In this document: positions 12,597 to 23,237 of the stretch, in pieces
How the letters are laid out: every line of letters begins with the position of its first letter
Numbering within the stretch: position 1 is the first letter of the stretch
Assembly (NCBI GenBank): GCA_029215795.1
Contig: JARDYH010000001.1
Coordinates: forward strand, 118,136,533 to 118,200,532
Length of the DNA stretch: 64,000 bases
Direction: 5' to 3'
Source of the DNA: Anniella stebbinsi
Taxonomy: Eukaryota > Chordata > Lepidosauria > Squamata > Anniellidae
The notes under the pieces: generated by a model
What the model was told of the DNA's origin: nothing
Seen by the model: the letters and a program-made list of their open reading frames with translations, nothing else
Databases searched by the model: none
Position numbers and translations under genes: made by a program

Positions 12597-12720
12597 TTCT
12601 TTTGCACAAGTAGTACAATGCATTGTGCATAACTCTTGTGCAGCCCATTGTGCAGCATGTTGTGCGACATGTTGTACAACCAGTTGCGCAAGGGCAATGG
12701 GCAACTGGTTGTACAACTAA
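12597..12720. repeat. TTGTGCA-rich repeat with a perfect 17-bp hairpin
   Basis: The words TTGTGCA, TTGTACA and TTGCGCA recur every 10-20 bp on both strands. The segment ends in a perfect hairpin: 12,671-12,687 (GTTGTACAACCAGTTGC) pairs with 12,701-12,717 across a 13-nt loop. It may be the core of a small palindromic element. Confidence 0.7.
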
Positions 12721-13069
12721 AAGATTCAGTGGTGCTATTTGGATTTGCAGAATGACACCATTGGACACTGCCCCAAATCATGAAAATTACAGCGTACAAC
12801 AGTAAACATTCTACGACATATGTCACTTCACCACATATGAGAAATAAAAAGAAAACCCAGAGAAATCACAACACCTTGTCTATGAAACTGCCAAGAGAGT
12901 TTAGACTGGCCTTTTTAAAATGTTTTTAGGTGATTGGACAAAACTGCCAGGCTTTTATTATACTTTATTCTTGTATTCTGCCAGGTTTTTACTTTAATCC
13001 TGCTGAGTGTGCCTTTCTATCTGTTTCTTACTTTAGCCTTTTAAATTGCTCCTACTTTTTTGTACTAAG

Positions 13070-13150
13070 ATTTTAATGTTGTCAAGTGCCTTGAGGGGCT
13101 TTCTGGGGGCCAAAGGGTGATACAGAATTGTTTTAATAAATAAATATAAC
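13070..13150 (+). repeat. LINE/SINE 3' tail with AATAAATA end
   Basis: The phrase AAGTGCCTTGAGGGGC..GGGTGATACAGAATTGTTTTAATAAATAAATA has the typical form of the widespread vertebrate tail in which 'aagccgccc..gggcggtatagaaat' precedes an AATAAATA run. Related tails lie at 30,370 and, inverted, at 41,510 and 57,805. Confidence 0.55.
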
Positions 13151-13911
13151 TTTTGAGACCTTACTTTTTAATCCATTGTTTACAGAGTTAACAGTCTGCT
13201 GGAAATACTGATTGCAAAATTAATTTGGCTATGTTCATGTTCCAAGGGGAAACCCCAGAAGAGCAATAGCAAAGTATTTATGGACCCCCAAAGAATTGCT
13301 TGGTAGAAGGACAACTCAACCTTACCATTTAGAGACAGTAGCTTCTGTGTAAGAATTCAGAGCAGAACAATTTCTACAAGGGTTGCCATCATTTAATTAA
13401 TTTGTAAATGATTCAAGCACCAGTGATTTACAATGTCTAATAATTATTCTGAGAAGTTTATTGAAATTGTGTAGAGAAATGGCTGTAAAATCAGATGTGT
13501 TTTTGAAAATCAAACTTGCCAACTACTGAGAGATTACTCAATGGATCCCTTAATTTTTGCATGTATTACATATTTATTTTGTGCCTGAAATTCATGGCAA
13601 GCCTTGGCCTTTCAATTTTAACCCTATCTATCTTTAGTACAAGATGTCAAATATTTTTTCTTCCCAAAATATGTGAACACTTCCATTCTTGCTGTCAAAA
13701 GAAACCTAGATCGGTTCTAGCTCTTGATCTACATTGCAAGTGATCATTCCCATGACAAACTAACAAGTAACACGCAAACACAGAAGTTTGATTCCAGCCA
13801 CAAAATACTTTGAATTCCCTATTTTGTGATTATTCAAATTTATTTAGATATCATTTGTCATTATTTTTAAAACCCTCACTCTTATAAGTATGATCCTTAG
13901 CCTTGGCCTTA

Positions 13912-14072
13912 AATTCTAATATTATGAGAATGGAACACAAATGTCTCCCTGACCACTTTCTCTCCACCATGCATAATTATATACATTCCATATCATGTTC
14001 CCTGCCTTTTTTCTAAGATTTTTGAAAAAGTAAACCTATGTAACCTTTCCTTATAGGGGAGTTGCTCCATCA
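13912..14072 (-). mobile_element. CR1-type LINE 3' fragment
   Basis: Inverted relative to the window. It contains the TATCATGTTCCCTGCCTTTTTTCTAAG phrase that CR1 3' regions carry in antisense, followed by the 'aacctttccttatagggg' motif. The same class of sequence is more complete at 49,232-49,863. It is short and non-coding. Confidence 0.55.
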
Positions 14073-14099
14073 ACAATACCAATAGGGATCGGGGGGAAA

Positions 14100-14870
14100 C
14101 AAAACAGTGGTAAGGCTGGATACCAAAATAAAATGGATGAAAAAAAAGGGAATCCTCCTCAAAAGCCTATAAGAGTTTTCCCCTTTATAAAGACCTGTGT
14201 CAAAACACATTGGGAACACAAGCAGAACAGCTGTGTCTTTTTTTATTTTGATTTGCTCCAACTCCGTTGTCCTTTACTGCACATTTTTCAGCTCTACAAT
14301 ATCCACAACGCCTTTTCAAAAAGAGTCTGTCTAACTTGCATAACTGTTGGAGATGTAATGCACCGAATGCTTCTTTAATTCATATGTTTTGGCAATGCCC
14401 AGTAGTTGCCCCCTTTTGGGAGGAGGTCATAACAAGGATAAACTTTATACTGAAACAATCTTTAATATGGAATGATGTCCTCCTAAACTACCTATCGGCT
14501 TCTTGGAAGTTAACGAATGGTCAGAGTAAATGGATTTTCAGAGCCCTTATGACAGCTAAAAGACTTCTACTATCACGTTGGAAGGACAAATACTCACCTC
14601 CCATAATGCAATGAACTGAGAACTTAACAACACTATCAATATTGGAATGAGTGTTATATAGGCGCTACTTATGAGTGAATAAATACATGGCTATATAGTC
14701 TGCTTTTCTTGAAACCTATACATTTCCCTCCTTTTTTCCAAATGAACCGTATATCTGATGGAAAAATGATTATATTCCTATATACATAATGTTTCTTTGT
14801 TTTTGTTTTTCATTATGTATTTTTTTGTTCTGTTTTGTTACATTCCCAATAAAAACGCTGGAAACATCCT
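14100..14870 (+). pseudogene. L1-type LINE ORF2 C-terminus and 3' end (relic)
   Basis: One frame (14,267-14,614) reads CWRCNAPNASLIHMFWQCP followed by FWEEV, matching the cysteine/histidine-containing C-terminal region of L1 ORF2 (CWRC..G..H.WW.CP..FW). It continues to a basic segment, MTAKRLLLSRWKDKYSPP. The stop is followed by roughly 230 bp of 3' UTR ending in a polyadenylation signal, AATAAAA, at about 14,849. Upstream sequence to about 14,100 is probably the same element in a broken frame. Only the last few hundred bases remain, consistent with 5' truncation. Confidence 0.75.
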
Positions 14871-14986
14871 TTTTGAGGTGTAGTGACTAGGTATGTACAC
14901 AACATACCACCATGGATTTGAATAATGGCATTTTGATATTGGCCAATTTAGGTTTTATTATCTGTACGGAATTTGCATTTTTCATA

Positions 14987-14994
14987 GCAGCCAC
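14987..14994. repeat. 8-bp target-site duplication of element A (left)
   Basis: GCAGCCAC, repeated exactly at 17,296-17,303 immediately outside the right terminus of element A. Confidence 0.93.
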
Positions 14995-17295
14995 TAGGGG
15001 TGTGCACGGACCCCCCGGATCGGATCGGGACCCGGATCGGGACCTCCAATTTTGTCCCGGACCGGTTCGGACAAAATCGGAGGCCCCCCGGACCGGATCG
15101 AGTCCGATCCCGATCCAAAAATCGGAAATTTTTGGATCGGCCGCCATTTTTTTCCCCATAGACTTGCATTGCAATGCAAGTCTATGAGGAAAAAATGGCG
15201 GCGGGTGGGTAAGGGGGGGCCTAACTCCCTCCCCCCCCCCGGGGCCGTCCGCTGTGGACGGCCCCGGCAGGTAAACCCCCTCCCCCGCGCTCCCTACCCC
15301 CCCTGGGGCCGCCTGCTTCCATCCGCTGGCGCCCGCGGGCGCCAGCGGATAGAAGCGGACGGCTCCGGGGGGGGGGGTAAGCCCCCTTCCCCGCCACTTA
15401 CCTTCTCGGCACGTCCGGCGCCGGCGGCTACTACCAGCGGGCTCCGCGGCCTACTCTCGAGTAGCGCGCCGGGTGATGACATCACCCGGCGCGCCACCCT
15501 GGAGCAGGCCGCGGAGCCTGCTGGTAGTAGTAGGCGCCGGCGCCGGACGGGAGCCGCCGGGCCGGGCAGGTAAGGGCCCCCCTCCCCCCTCCCCCCTCCG
15601 CGCGCCCCCTCCTCCCCTCCACGCACCCCCTCCTTACCTTTCCGGCCCGGCGGCTCCCGTCCGGCGCCGGCGCCTACTACTTCCAGCAGGCTCCGCGGCC
15701 TGCTCTAGAGTAGTGCGCCGGGTGATGACATCACCCGGCGCGCCATCCTAGAGCAGGCCGCGGAGCCTGCTGGGAATAGTAGGCGCCGGCGCCGGACGGG
15801 AGCCGCCGGGCCGGAAAGGTAAGGGCCCCCCTCCCCCCTCCGCGCGCCCCCTCCTCCCCTCCACGCACCCCCTCCTTACCTTTCCGGCCCGGCGGCTCCC
15901 GTCCGGCGCCGGCGCCTACTACTTCCAGCAGGCTCCGCGGCCTGCTCTAGAGTAGTGCGCCGGGTGATGACATCACCCGGCGCGCCATCCTAGAGCAGGC
16001 CGCGGAGCCTGCTGGGAATAGTAGGCGCCGGCGCCGGACGGGAGCCGCCGGGCCGGAAAGGTAAGGGCCCCCCTCCCCCCTCCGCGCGCCCCCTCCTCCC
16101 CTCCACGCACCCCCTCCTTACCTTTCCGGCCCGGCGGCTCCCGTCCGGCGCCGGCGCCTACTACTTCCAGCAGGCTCCGCGGCCTGCTCTAGAGTAGTGC
16201 GCCGGGTGATGACATCACCCGGCGCGCCATCCTAGAGCAGGCCGCGGAGCCTGCTGGGAATAGTAGGCGCCGGCGCCGGACGGGAGCCGCCGGGCCGGAA
16301 AGGTAAGGGCCCCCCTCCCCCCTCCGCGCGCCCCCTCCTCCCCTCCACGCACCCCCTCCTTACCTTTCCGGCCCGGCGGCTCCCGTCCGGCGCCGGCGCC
16401 TACTACTTCCAGCAGGCTCCGCGGCCTGCTCTAGAGTAGCGCGCCGGGTGATGACATCACCCGGCGCGCCATCCTAGAGCAGGCCGCGGAGCCTGCTGGG
16501 AATAGTAGGCGCCGGCGCCGGACGGGAGCCGCCGGGCCGGAAAGGTAAGGGCCCCCCTCCCCCCTCCGCGCGCCCCCTCCTCCCCTCCACGCACCCCCTC
16601 CTTACCTTTCCGGCCCGGCGGCTCCCGTCCGGCGCCGGCGCCTACTACTACCAGCAGGCTCCGCGGCCTGCTCTAGAGTAGCGCGCCGGGTGATGACATC
16701 ACCCGGCGCGCCACCCTAGAGCAGGCCGCGGAGCCTGCTGGGAATAGTAGGCGCCGGCGCCGGACGGGAGCCGCCGGGCCGGAAAGGTAAGGGCCCCCCT
16801 CCCCCCTCCCCCCTCCGCGCGCCCCCTCCTCCCCTCCACGCACCCCCTCCTTACCTTCCCGGCCCGGTGGCTCCCGTCCGGCGCCGGCGCCTACTACTAC
16901 CAGCAGGCTCCGCGGCCTGCTCTAGAGTAGCGCGCCGGGTGATGACATCACCCGGCGCGCCACCCTAGAGCAGGCCGCGGAGCCTGCTAGTAGTAGTAGG
17001 CGCCGGCGCCGGACGGGAGCCACCGGGCCGAGAAGGTAAGTGCCCCCCTCCTCCCCCCCCCCGCTGTCCACTTTCATCGGCGGGCGCCCGCTGGCGCCCG
17101 CCAATGGAAGCGGCGGTGGGCGCCAGTGGGCGCCCGCCGATCCGCCGATCCGCCGAACCGGTTCGGAGCTTTTTCGGACCGGTTCGGATTGGATCGGCCG
17201 ATCCAGCTGCGGGATCGGAAATCGGATAATTTATCCGATTTCCCACTGGACCGGACTCGGATCGTGGATCGGGTCCGATCCAGTGCACATCCCTA
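14995..17295 (+). mobile_element. Element A: 2.3-kb GC-rich non-autonomous hAT with a seven-unit palindromic array
   Basis: The ends are TAGGGGTGTGCAC and GTGCACATCCCTA, an inverted pair, flanked by the exact 8-bp duplication GCAGCCAC. Eight-base duplications and TA-GGG termini are hAT hallmarks. The subterminal regions are dense in GATCGG/CCGATC words on both strands, which may be transposase-binding sites (inference). A perfect palindrome, CATAGACTTGCATTG with its inverse, is centred near 15,174 and flanked by CCGCCATTTTTT and AAAAAATGGCGG. The middle (about 15,400-17,040) is a CpG-rich tandem array. Frames across it are GC artefacts and no transposase is present. Element B is almost identical outside the array, so this copy is recent or has been converted. 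Confidence 0.92.
15400..17040. repeat. Tandem array of seven 242-bp palindromic GC-rich units
   Basis: Unit centres (GGGTGATGACATCACCC) begin at 15,471, 15,720, 15,962, 16,204, 16,446, 16,688 and 16,937. The spacings are 249, 242, 242, 242, 242 and 249 bp. Each unit is itself a near-perfect inverted repeat with arms of about 95 bp running from CCTTACCTTTCCGG to CCGGAAAGGTAAGG, able to form a cruciform. Units 2-4 share GTAGTGCGCC where units 1 and 5-7 have GTAGCGCGCC. The extra 7 bp in two intervals are additional CCCTCCC-type repeats. The array is extremely rich in CpG. Confidence 0.93.
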
Positions 17296-17310
17296 GCAGC
17301 CACACAGTAG

Positions 17311-17440
17311 GGCCAGATTTACACCAAGCAGGATATGACACTTTGAAAATGGTTTGAAAGCTGTATATGGAGTGTGTCCTGGGCCCCAACAGTTGTCACT
17401 ACTGTTAGAAATCATTTTAAAGCAGTAGTGTAGATCCTAT
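17311..17440 (-). mobile_element. Small MITE, GAGCCTATCTACACTACTGC family (diverged)
   Basis: Contains ACACCAAGCAGGATATGACACTTTG, then CCCCAACAGTTGTCACTACTGTTA, then TTTTAAAGCAGTAGTGTAGAT, the reverse of the copy at 60,195-60,325. It lies directly between the right duplication of element A and the next MITE. Confidence 0.65.
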
Positions 17441-17444
17441 CATT

Positions 17445-17826
17445 GGCCCTTTCTACACCAAGAGGGTGTAGAGGGCCCAGCACTAGTGAACCCAGAAGTA
17501 ATCACTTCTGGGTTTGTCTCGCTCAACCCACATCAGAAATGCGATGGCCTAGGCTTCTCCCAGGCCGTCGCAAGTTGCGGTGGCCATTTTTTAAATGATC
17601 CACGGAGAGCACACGAGCGCTCCTCTACAAAAGTAAGTTTTTTTAAAAAAACCTGCAGCACGCAATCGTGCCCCCTCGCAGCCACGCAGTGTGACTCCGT
17701 GGCTATCGGTGCAGCTGCACTTACTTGCGAGTTAGCACAGCGGTCCTGGGAACCAGGAAAAATCCCATGCCCGCCCCCCCCTCTACTCCCTGTGTGTCAT
17801 GTGTTTTGCCTGGTGTGGAAAGGGCC
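17445..17826. mobile_element. MITE, GGCCCTTTCTACACC family
   Basis: The left end GGCCCTTTCTACACCA and right end TGGTGTGGAAAGGGCC are inverted. Related termini bound 40,642-40,821, 58,684-58,922 and, less clearly, 34,561-35,068. No transposase is present. The internal frame is not coding-like. Confidence 0.7.
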
Positions 17827-17827
17827 T

Positions 17828-18110
17828 TAGTCAACATTTTCATGGAGCTATCCACCACAAGCTAAGGATCCCTTTCCTGGAAAGTCACTGCTATCTCAGA
17901 TCCCGTCAGCACCCATATGATTAGTATCCCCTCCCCAACCATATGCATCTCTTTGCACTTGTTTATCTGACCACATTTCCTATGCTTTTAATGCCCAACC
18001 CATTCACTCAGTGTGGAGTGATCATTTGGGAACCTTTTGCTATTGTTGTTGTTCTCGCCCTGAATAATTTGCTGTCATCAGGAAACTTGGTGATCTTACT
18101 GCATTTTAGT
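17828..18110 (-). mobile_element. CR1-type LINE fragment
   Basis: Antisense CR1 phrase order: TCAACATTTTCATGGAGCTATCCACC, CATATGCATCTCTTTGCACTTGTTTA, TTTAATGCCCAACCCATTCACTCAGT, then AATAATTTGCTGTCATCAGGAAACTTGG. Read on the minus strand, this covers the reverse-transcriptase thumb/3' region (decayed F-A-D-D-T-K and cys/met 'KVMHIG'-like surroundings). It is heavily mutated and non-coding. Confidence 0.6.
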
Positions 18111-18967
18111 TTAGTCTTTATGCATGCTGTACATAAAATTATTTTTTCCACCAGAATTCTTGAAATTCAGCTCCGTAGAATTTTAGAATAAGACTACAAA
18201 AATAGACCTCAATGCAAATGTAGATCTAGAAAAAAAATAAAACCAGGAGCTACACATCCCCAAAGCTAGATAATTTCAAAAATATAGTTCTCAGTAGACC
18301 TAATTCTGAACGTTTTTGCCCACTACTGCATAAAGGACATGATCTACTAGTCTCAGAGCAATCTTATACTCTGCATTGTCTTGCCTTAATGGCCGCAATC
18401 ATTAAACACAATGGAATTGAGTTAAGGAGCTGCAGGGCTCTCCTTTTCACTTGCTTTGTAAGTTTATTTTATGTTTAATGTGCATATTTTGAAAACATTT
18501 TGGGGGGAAAAACTCAGTATATTAACTATAATAAGAGAATCCTTAAGTAGGCCTGTTGTGAATACAGTTATAATGAGCCAAGAAATACATACATACAAGT
18601 AGCCCCCAGGTGTCATATATATTAAATGCATAAACAATTGCTACTGAAGATTTTGTTATTCCTTTATATAGTCTGTTAGTAAACTGAAATTCAGTTGCCA
18701 GATATTTAATACAATTATGCATTGCTATGTTGAACACAATCTACTGCTGTTGGAGGAGAAAATGCAAAAATAAGGGTAAGGTCCTTAAATGGACTGTCTA
18801 TCCCATATTATTACATAATAAAGGTTGTCAAGTCAAAGGCAAGACATTCTTAGTAAAATACTGCCTTTGATATATGCCTTACTTTAAATTCACATAAATC
18901 TAACAAAAAGCTACAATGGGATATGTGGCATGTTTATTTCTCAGACTTCAATTGGTGATCATTCTGA

Positions 18968-18970
<3 letters not shown>

Positions 18971-19012
<42 letters not shown>
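18971..19012. repeat. (TC)n microsatellite
   Basis: An uninterrupted run of about 21 TC dinucleotides. Confidence 0.97.
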
Positions 19013-19019
<7 letters not shown>

Positions 19020-19024
19020 TAAAT

Positions 19025-19164
19025 GGAGGCTGGTGGCTCCTTTTTCAGTGGGGAAGTACATCCGCTCTGGGTTTCAGTCAGAACCCTAAAGGAGCTCCTT
19101 TAGAGGTCTGATTGAAATCCAGAGTCGATGTACTGCTCCTCTGAAATAGGAGCTGCCAGCCTCC
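19025..19164. mobile_element. 140-bp palindromic MITE
   Basis: The left end GGAGGCTGGTGGCTCC and right end GGAGCTGCCAGCCTCC are inverted. The interior also pairs: GTACATCCGCTCTGG..TCAG with CTGATTGAAATCCAGAGTCGATGTAC. It is non-coding. Confidence 0.75.
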
Positions 19165-22100
19165 ACTGTATGTATTACTTCTAACACAATAGGAAGGTTG
19201 TGGTGGCTGCTCAGGCTTGGGCGCCATCCCATTACCACTACCTGTAAGTGTTCTTCCGGCACTGAGTAAACAATGTGTCAAGGTGTTGTAACTCTGTCAC
19301 AAGATCATGACAATCAGGGATTTGATTGAGGAAGGACCTGTGGCAGAGCCCCTCCCCCAATTTCAGATTACATGTGACTTTCCCCCAGGAGCTAGGTGGT
19401 TATTATAGAAGTAATCAGAACATATGCAATTTAATCTTGAATATATCCCAAGGCAGGCCTTTTTAACCTTGCTGTCAACCTTGTCCTATGCATACTACTG
19501 AAACCTGAAATAGTTCCTTGATTACAATCAAGTCTATTAAATGCCACTGAAAGACCTCGGAGGACAAACTGTGCAAATGATTGCCTAGCAATCTGTTGGA
19601 TAAGTTCAGGGTCAAATTCCCCAGGTCCTGGACTCCTGAAACATCCACCTCTACCATTCAATGTCTTTCCCAGTAAAGCTTAAGACAGGAAGGTCATTGG
19701 CAAGAGAATAAGAGTGCAATCCTATGGATTATGCTCTGGGTATACAGAAGTCTCCAAATTTGCACTGCATTTTAGCAAGGCTAGCAGAGGTTTAGGGGGA
19801 GGGGAGGGGAGGAGACTGGGAGGTGATAGGAAATGGTGTAAGCCAGCCACCCTGGTCTCCTCCCCTCCCCATCTCCAGGAACGCCCCCTTTCCCCCATCT
19901 TCACACTCCATTTACCAAGCATGGAGAAGTAGCCGGAACTGTTCTCTCTACCACACTATTAGGGGACAGGGCTAGAGGCAAGAAATGAAGTTATTGAATT
20001 TTCATATGTGGTGTCCAGAGCTACCATCATTTACTAAGAAGCAGAACTTTCATTTCATTAAACCAATTTCTGGCTCTAAAGGTCTCAGGGACACACAAAT
20101 TAAAGAAAATGTGGTAATGGTGGTGTGTGCTAAAGCATTAGAAAATTGCTTTCCGAGGACAAAGCAAGGTATGTTTTCAAGCTAATTCTTCAAAATAGAG
20201 TTGCCTGAATCAGCAAAACCACCTTGGGATGGAAATGCATGAACAATGTGCACATTTGGAAAATGAACACAAGCAATGCTTCAGATAATGGAGAAAATAT
20301 GCATACTTTTCAAAACTGCACACCAAAGAATGCAATCATTTAGAAAAAATCCACATGAAAACACATATCCATTTCCTTGTGAGAAAAAACAACAACTTTG
20401 CAGTCTGTTGTGTACATATCAAAGTCAGAATGATTTTCAAGGTGAACCTCAATGATCACCACTACATGACACACCATTTGGAAGGAGGCTTGCAGAACAT
20501 GGCTTTCTTTCCCACAGCAGTACCTCAACACCCTCCGCCTCCCAAGCATATTCGGAGTGTCAGGTGACTCTGCTGAATGAGCTGGGCTATGGCACAAGAG
20601 GCTGAAGGAGAAGTGGAAACCTCCATTGATGAGGCAAAGGTATCTTCCATGAGTGTCACAATCTCTCCCATTCAGCAGGGTCTCCTTACCCTCAGAAGAT
20701 GCTTTGGGGATCAGAAAGTCATGTGCCAGCATCTCCTGTCCTTGCAAGTTTTTCTAGTTCCAAGCCCCTAACTATAGAACTTAAAAATAATACCTGCATC
20801 TTCCACATTTCTGTTAGGCTCTATGGAATTCTATAAGAATAGAAAATCATGGCCAAGATGAAGGAGGACGTCAACTTATGAGTTCTGCTTGCAGGCCACT
20901 CAACCTAATTTTCCATCCAAAGCCTTCATTTTTTTACAGTGTTATTTATTCCTTTTAATCTTCTCCTTGACTTGTTCTGCTGTGCTTTTTTCCCTCCCAA
21001 AAAATATTTGCTTAGCACCTGAACTTTACCAAGAAAATTCATGAAACATTTACACTCCGCTTACACCTTCTCCTGACATGTAAAAACAAAATAGGCTTGT
21101 ATTACTAAAGTAGACAAAGCACTGGAGAAGACACTATGAAGAATGATCCTTAGCAAGCAGGACTTTGCAAAATGGAACATGCTTCTCTGTGAATTCTATA
21201 ATTCTTTTTCCCAAAGGAAGCCACCTTTGAGTCAAGATTTTAGACTGTACCCACTGTGGTAATTGCACTGTGTTCTCTTATTGCGATATATACCATGGAT
21301 GATGGCCTCAAAGCAAATACATTTATAGATATCACTCTGACATCTGATTCAACCAGTCTGGATTGCATCACCATTGGATCCAAAGGGGCAGAGGGAATTG
21401 TTTTCCTTTGAAAAAGGGTGTTACATTAGATGGCTTCTTGATCTTGATAGAAGTCCATTTTTAAATATTGTCTGCCCGAATGTTTGGGTACGGCTCTAGA
21501 CCAGCTTGAGGCACCATTCTGTTGCTCATTACATACAGCAGGGAGGGATCACTGAGGCTGGGTGTGGACTGGAAGGGGAAACAGCATACAGTTATTTCCA
21601 AGACGTTCCACTCAACCCATGTCATCACCACTCATCAACATAACACACACTGTCCTGCACTACACTTTCAAAGTCCCCACTGTCCCACTTTTCTAAACAC
21701 AAAACAGTCCATACTTATCAAATTTGTAGATGACATGAAGCTGGTGAGGCTACTATCTAGTCATCCATGTACATATTCAGTTATTTTAATTTAAAAAACC
21801 CGCCAGTTTAAGTCTAGAGTTCAGGCTATTGCATACTGGCTCAAACTCCACAAAGCCAAGAAATTGGAAGCTCAGTCTGATGCCGAAAGACATGCCTTGT
21901 GCTCAGTAATTGTGCTGTGCAACATCACAGATTGTGCTGACTTAAAACTTACTCTCCATGTACCTAAACCTTTCCTTGTTTGTTTAGCCCAAATTCAGAT
22001 GAGGGGAATGGAGTGCCCCAACAAAGATGTACCACATTTTCCTGGTCCTATATTACCTTATGAAGCATCTGATACATGAGATAACTTTGCCAGCAGTTGT

Positions 22101-23036
22101 TGCCACAGGTTTTAATGGGGCAGGAAAGCTTTTTGAACCACTTCTCAGAACTTCACCAAAAGAATAAAGGTCTATAGTTTTCACCAGAATTTGACAGAAA
22201 TATATGTGATGCCTGTCCAAAAATTGGAGTAAACAGGGTAAACGTATAAATTTTTAGCACTTTTCAGCTTGCTGTACATGTGGACATTTATATTGGATCA
22301 GTTCAAAATTTGGCACCATCATGCATGCCAGGATTCAAGTTATTAGCTCACTGGGTGCCATTTCTATAATTATTAGAATTTTGAGGCTTATTATGGTGGA
22401 ACATATTTTTTGTGTGAGAGAGACTCATCATAAATGATGGAGTACAACTATACTATGCCCCTTTAATGAATGATCTTACTTAATATTTCCCATATAATAG
22501 GCAAGTGGAATCCTTGACAATCCTTGACAATCCAGCAGGCAATACAGGGGGCAACAAGGGTTATCCTTTTCTTCTGTGGTGGAACCACAATCTTCTCAGA
22601 GAGTTCAGCAGTTGTTGGGTGGATTCTCTACATCATTATTCCCCCCTTCTAAGACCAATTCTGAATCTCCAGAGCCACCCAACCTAGTGCTGACCTCTCC
22701 AAGATTGCTTCTTCTTCTATGCATGTGGAGAAAAGAGAAGGGAGAAATCTGGGTAGAGACTGTGACAACAACTTAATAAGCCTTCCACCTTCTCCCACAG
22801 CCATGTTCCAGGCTGAAAGCACATGGGATGGGGAGGGAAGAAAACCCTGGCCAGTCAGGTCAAAGGCTTTCTTTTTCTCCCACTTTATCAGCATCCATTT
22901 TAGATTAATGATATTAAGAGAGGGAGATCACTCCTCTCAGGTCACATAGTAGGCTGGGAAACAGATCCCCCCCACAAGGAAATGCCAACTTAGGCAGCTT
23001 TAGCAAAAGAAAAGTAGGCCCTCCCATGGTCCAATG
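19165..23036. other. No gene recognised; possible minor LINE scraps
   Basis: Mostly unique-looking sequence. Around 21,690-21,750 the plus strand reads a FVDDMKLV-like peptide that resembles the F-A-D-D-T-K-L reverse-transcriptase motif, but the surrounding residues do not support more than a tiny CR1 scrap. A short duplication, ATCCTTGACA twice, lies at 22,510-22,530. The other frames lack domains. Confidence 0.4.
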
Positions 23037-23057
23037 TAATAATAATAATAATAATAA
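23037..23057. repeat. (AAT)n microsatellite
   Basis: Seven AAT repeats. This marks the upstream edge of the R4-type fragment that follows. Confidence 0.9.
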
Positions 23058-23059
23058 CA

Positions 23060-23201
23060 ACTACTACTACTTCAGAAACTTGGCCTACCAAAATACATCC
23101 AAACCAACATCCAGAAAGCAGTCATACTTAAAAACATGCTCAATAGTCAGGAAATCATGAACATCTAGAAAAATTGCCACGAGTGAGAAAAGAGAGATGA
23201 C

Positions 23202-23236
<35 letters not shown>
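23060..23236 (+). mobile_element. R4-type LINE 3' end, short copy
   Basis: Matches the last about 140 bp of the R4-type relic at 4,870-5,050: CAGAAACTTGGCCTACCAAAATACATC, ACCAACATCCAGAAAGCAGTC, and an ATCTAGAAAAAT..CCA..GAG stretch. It ends in an (ATA)n tail from about 23,202 to 23,236. The ATA-type tail on both copies supports R4-clade identity. It has no coding capacity. Confidence 0.72.

Positions 23237-23237
<1 letters not shown>

Noticed and set aside
15052..15751. Long proline/glycine/arginine-rich open frames across element A on both strands (also in B and C)
   Set aside because: They arise because GC-rich palindromic repeats contain few stop codons. The same peptides recur on both strands and in every unit, with no domain or codon-use signal.
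15400..17040. CRISPR-like array, because of regularly spaced repeats
   Set aside because: The whole 242-bp unit is repeated, including the would-be spacers, inside a transposon in vertebrate DNA.
15181..17170. Genuine promoter CpG island of a host gene
   Set aside because: The CpG-rich stretch lies exactly within a transposon with target-site duplications and recurs in B and C. No exon follows.
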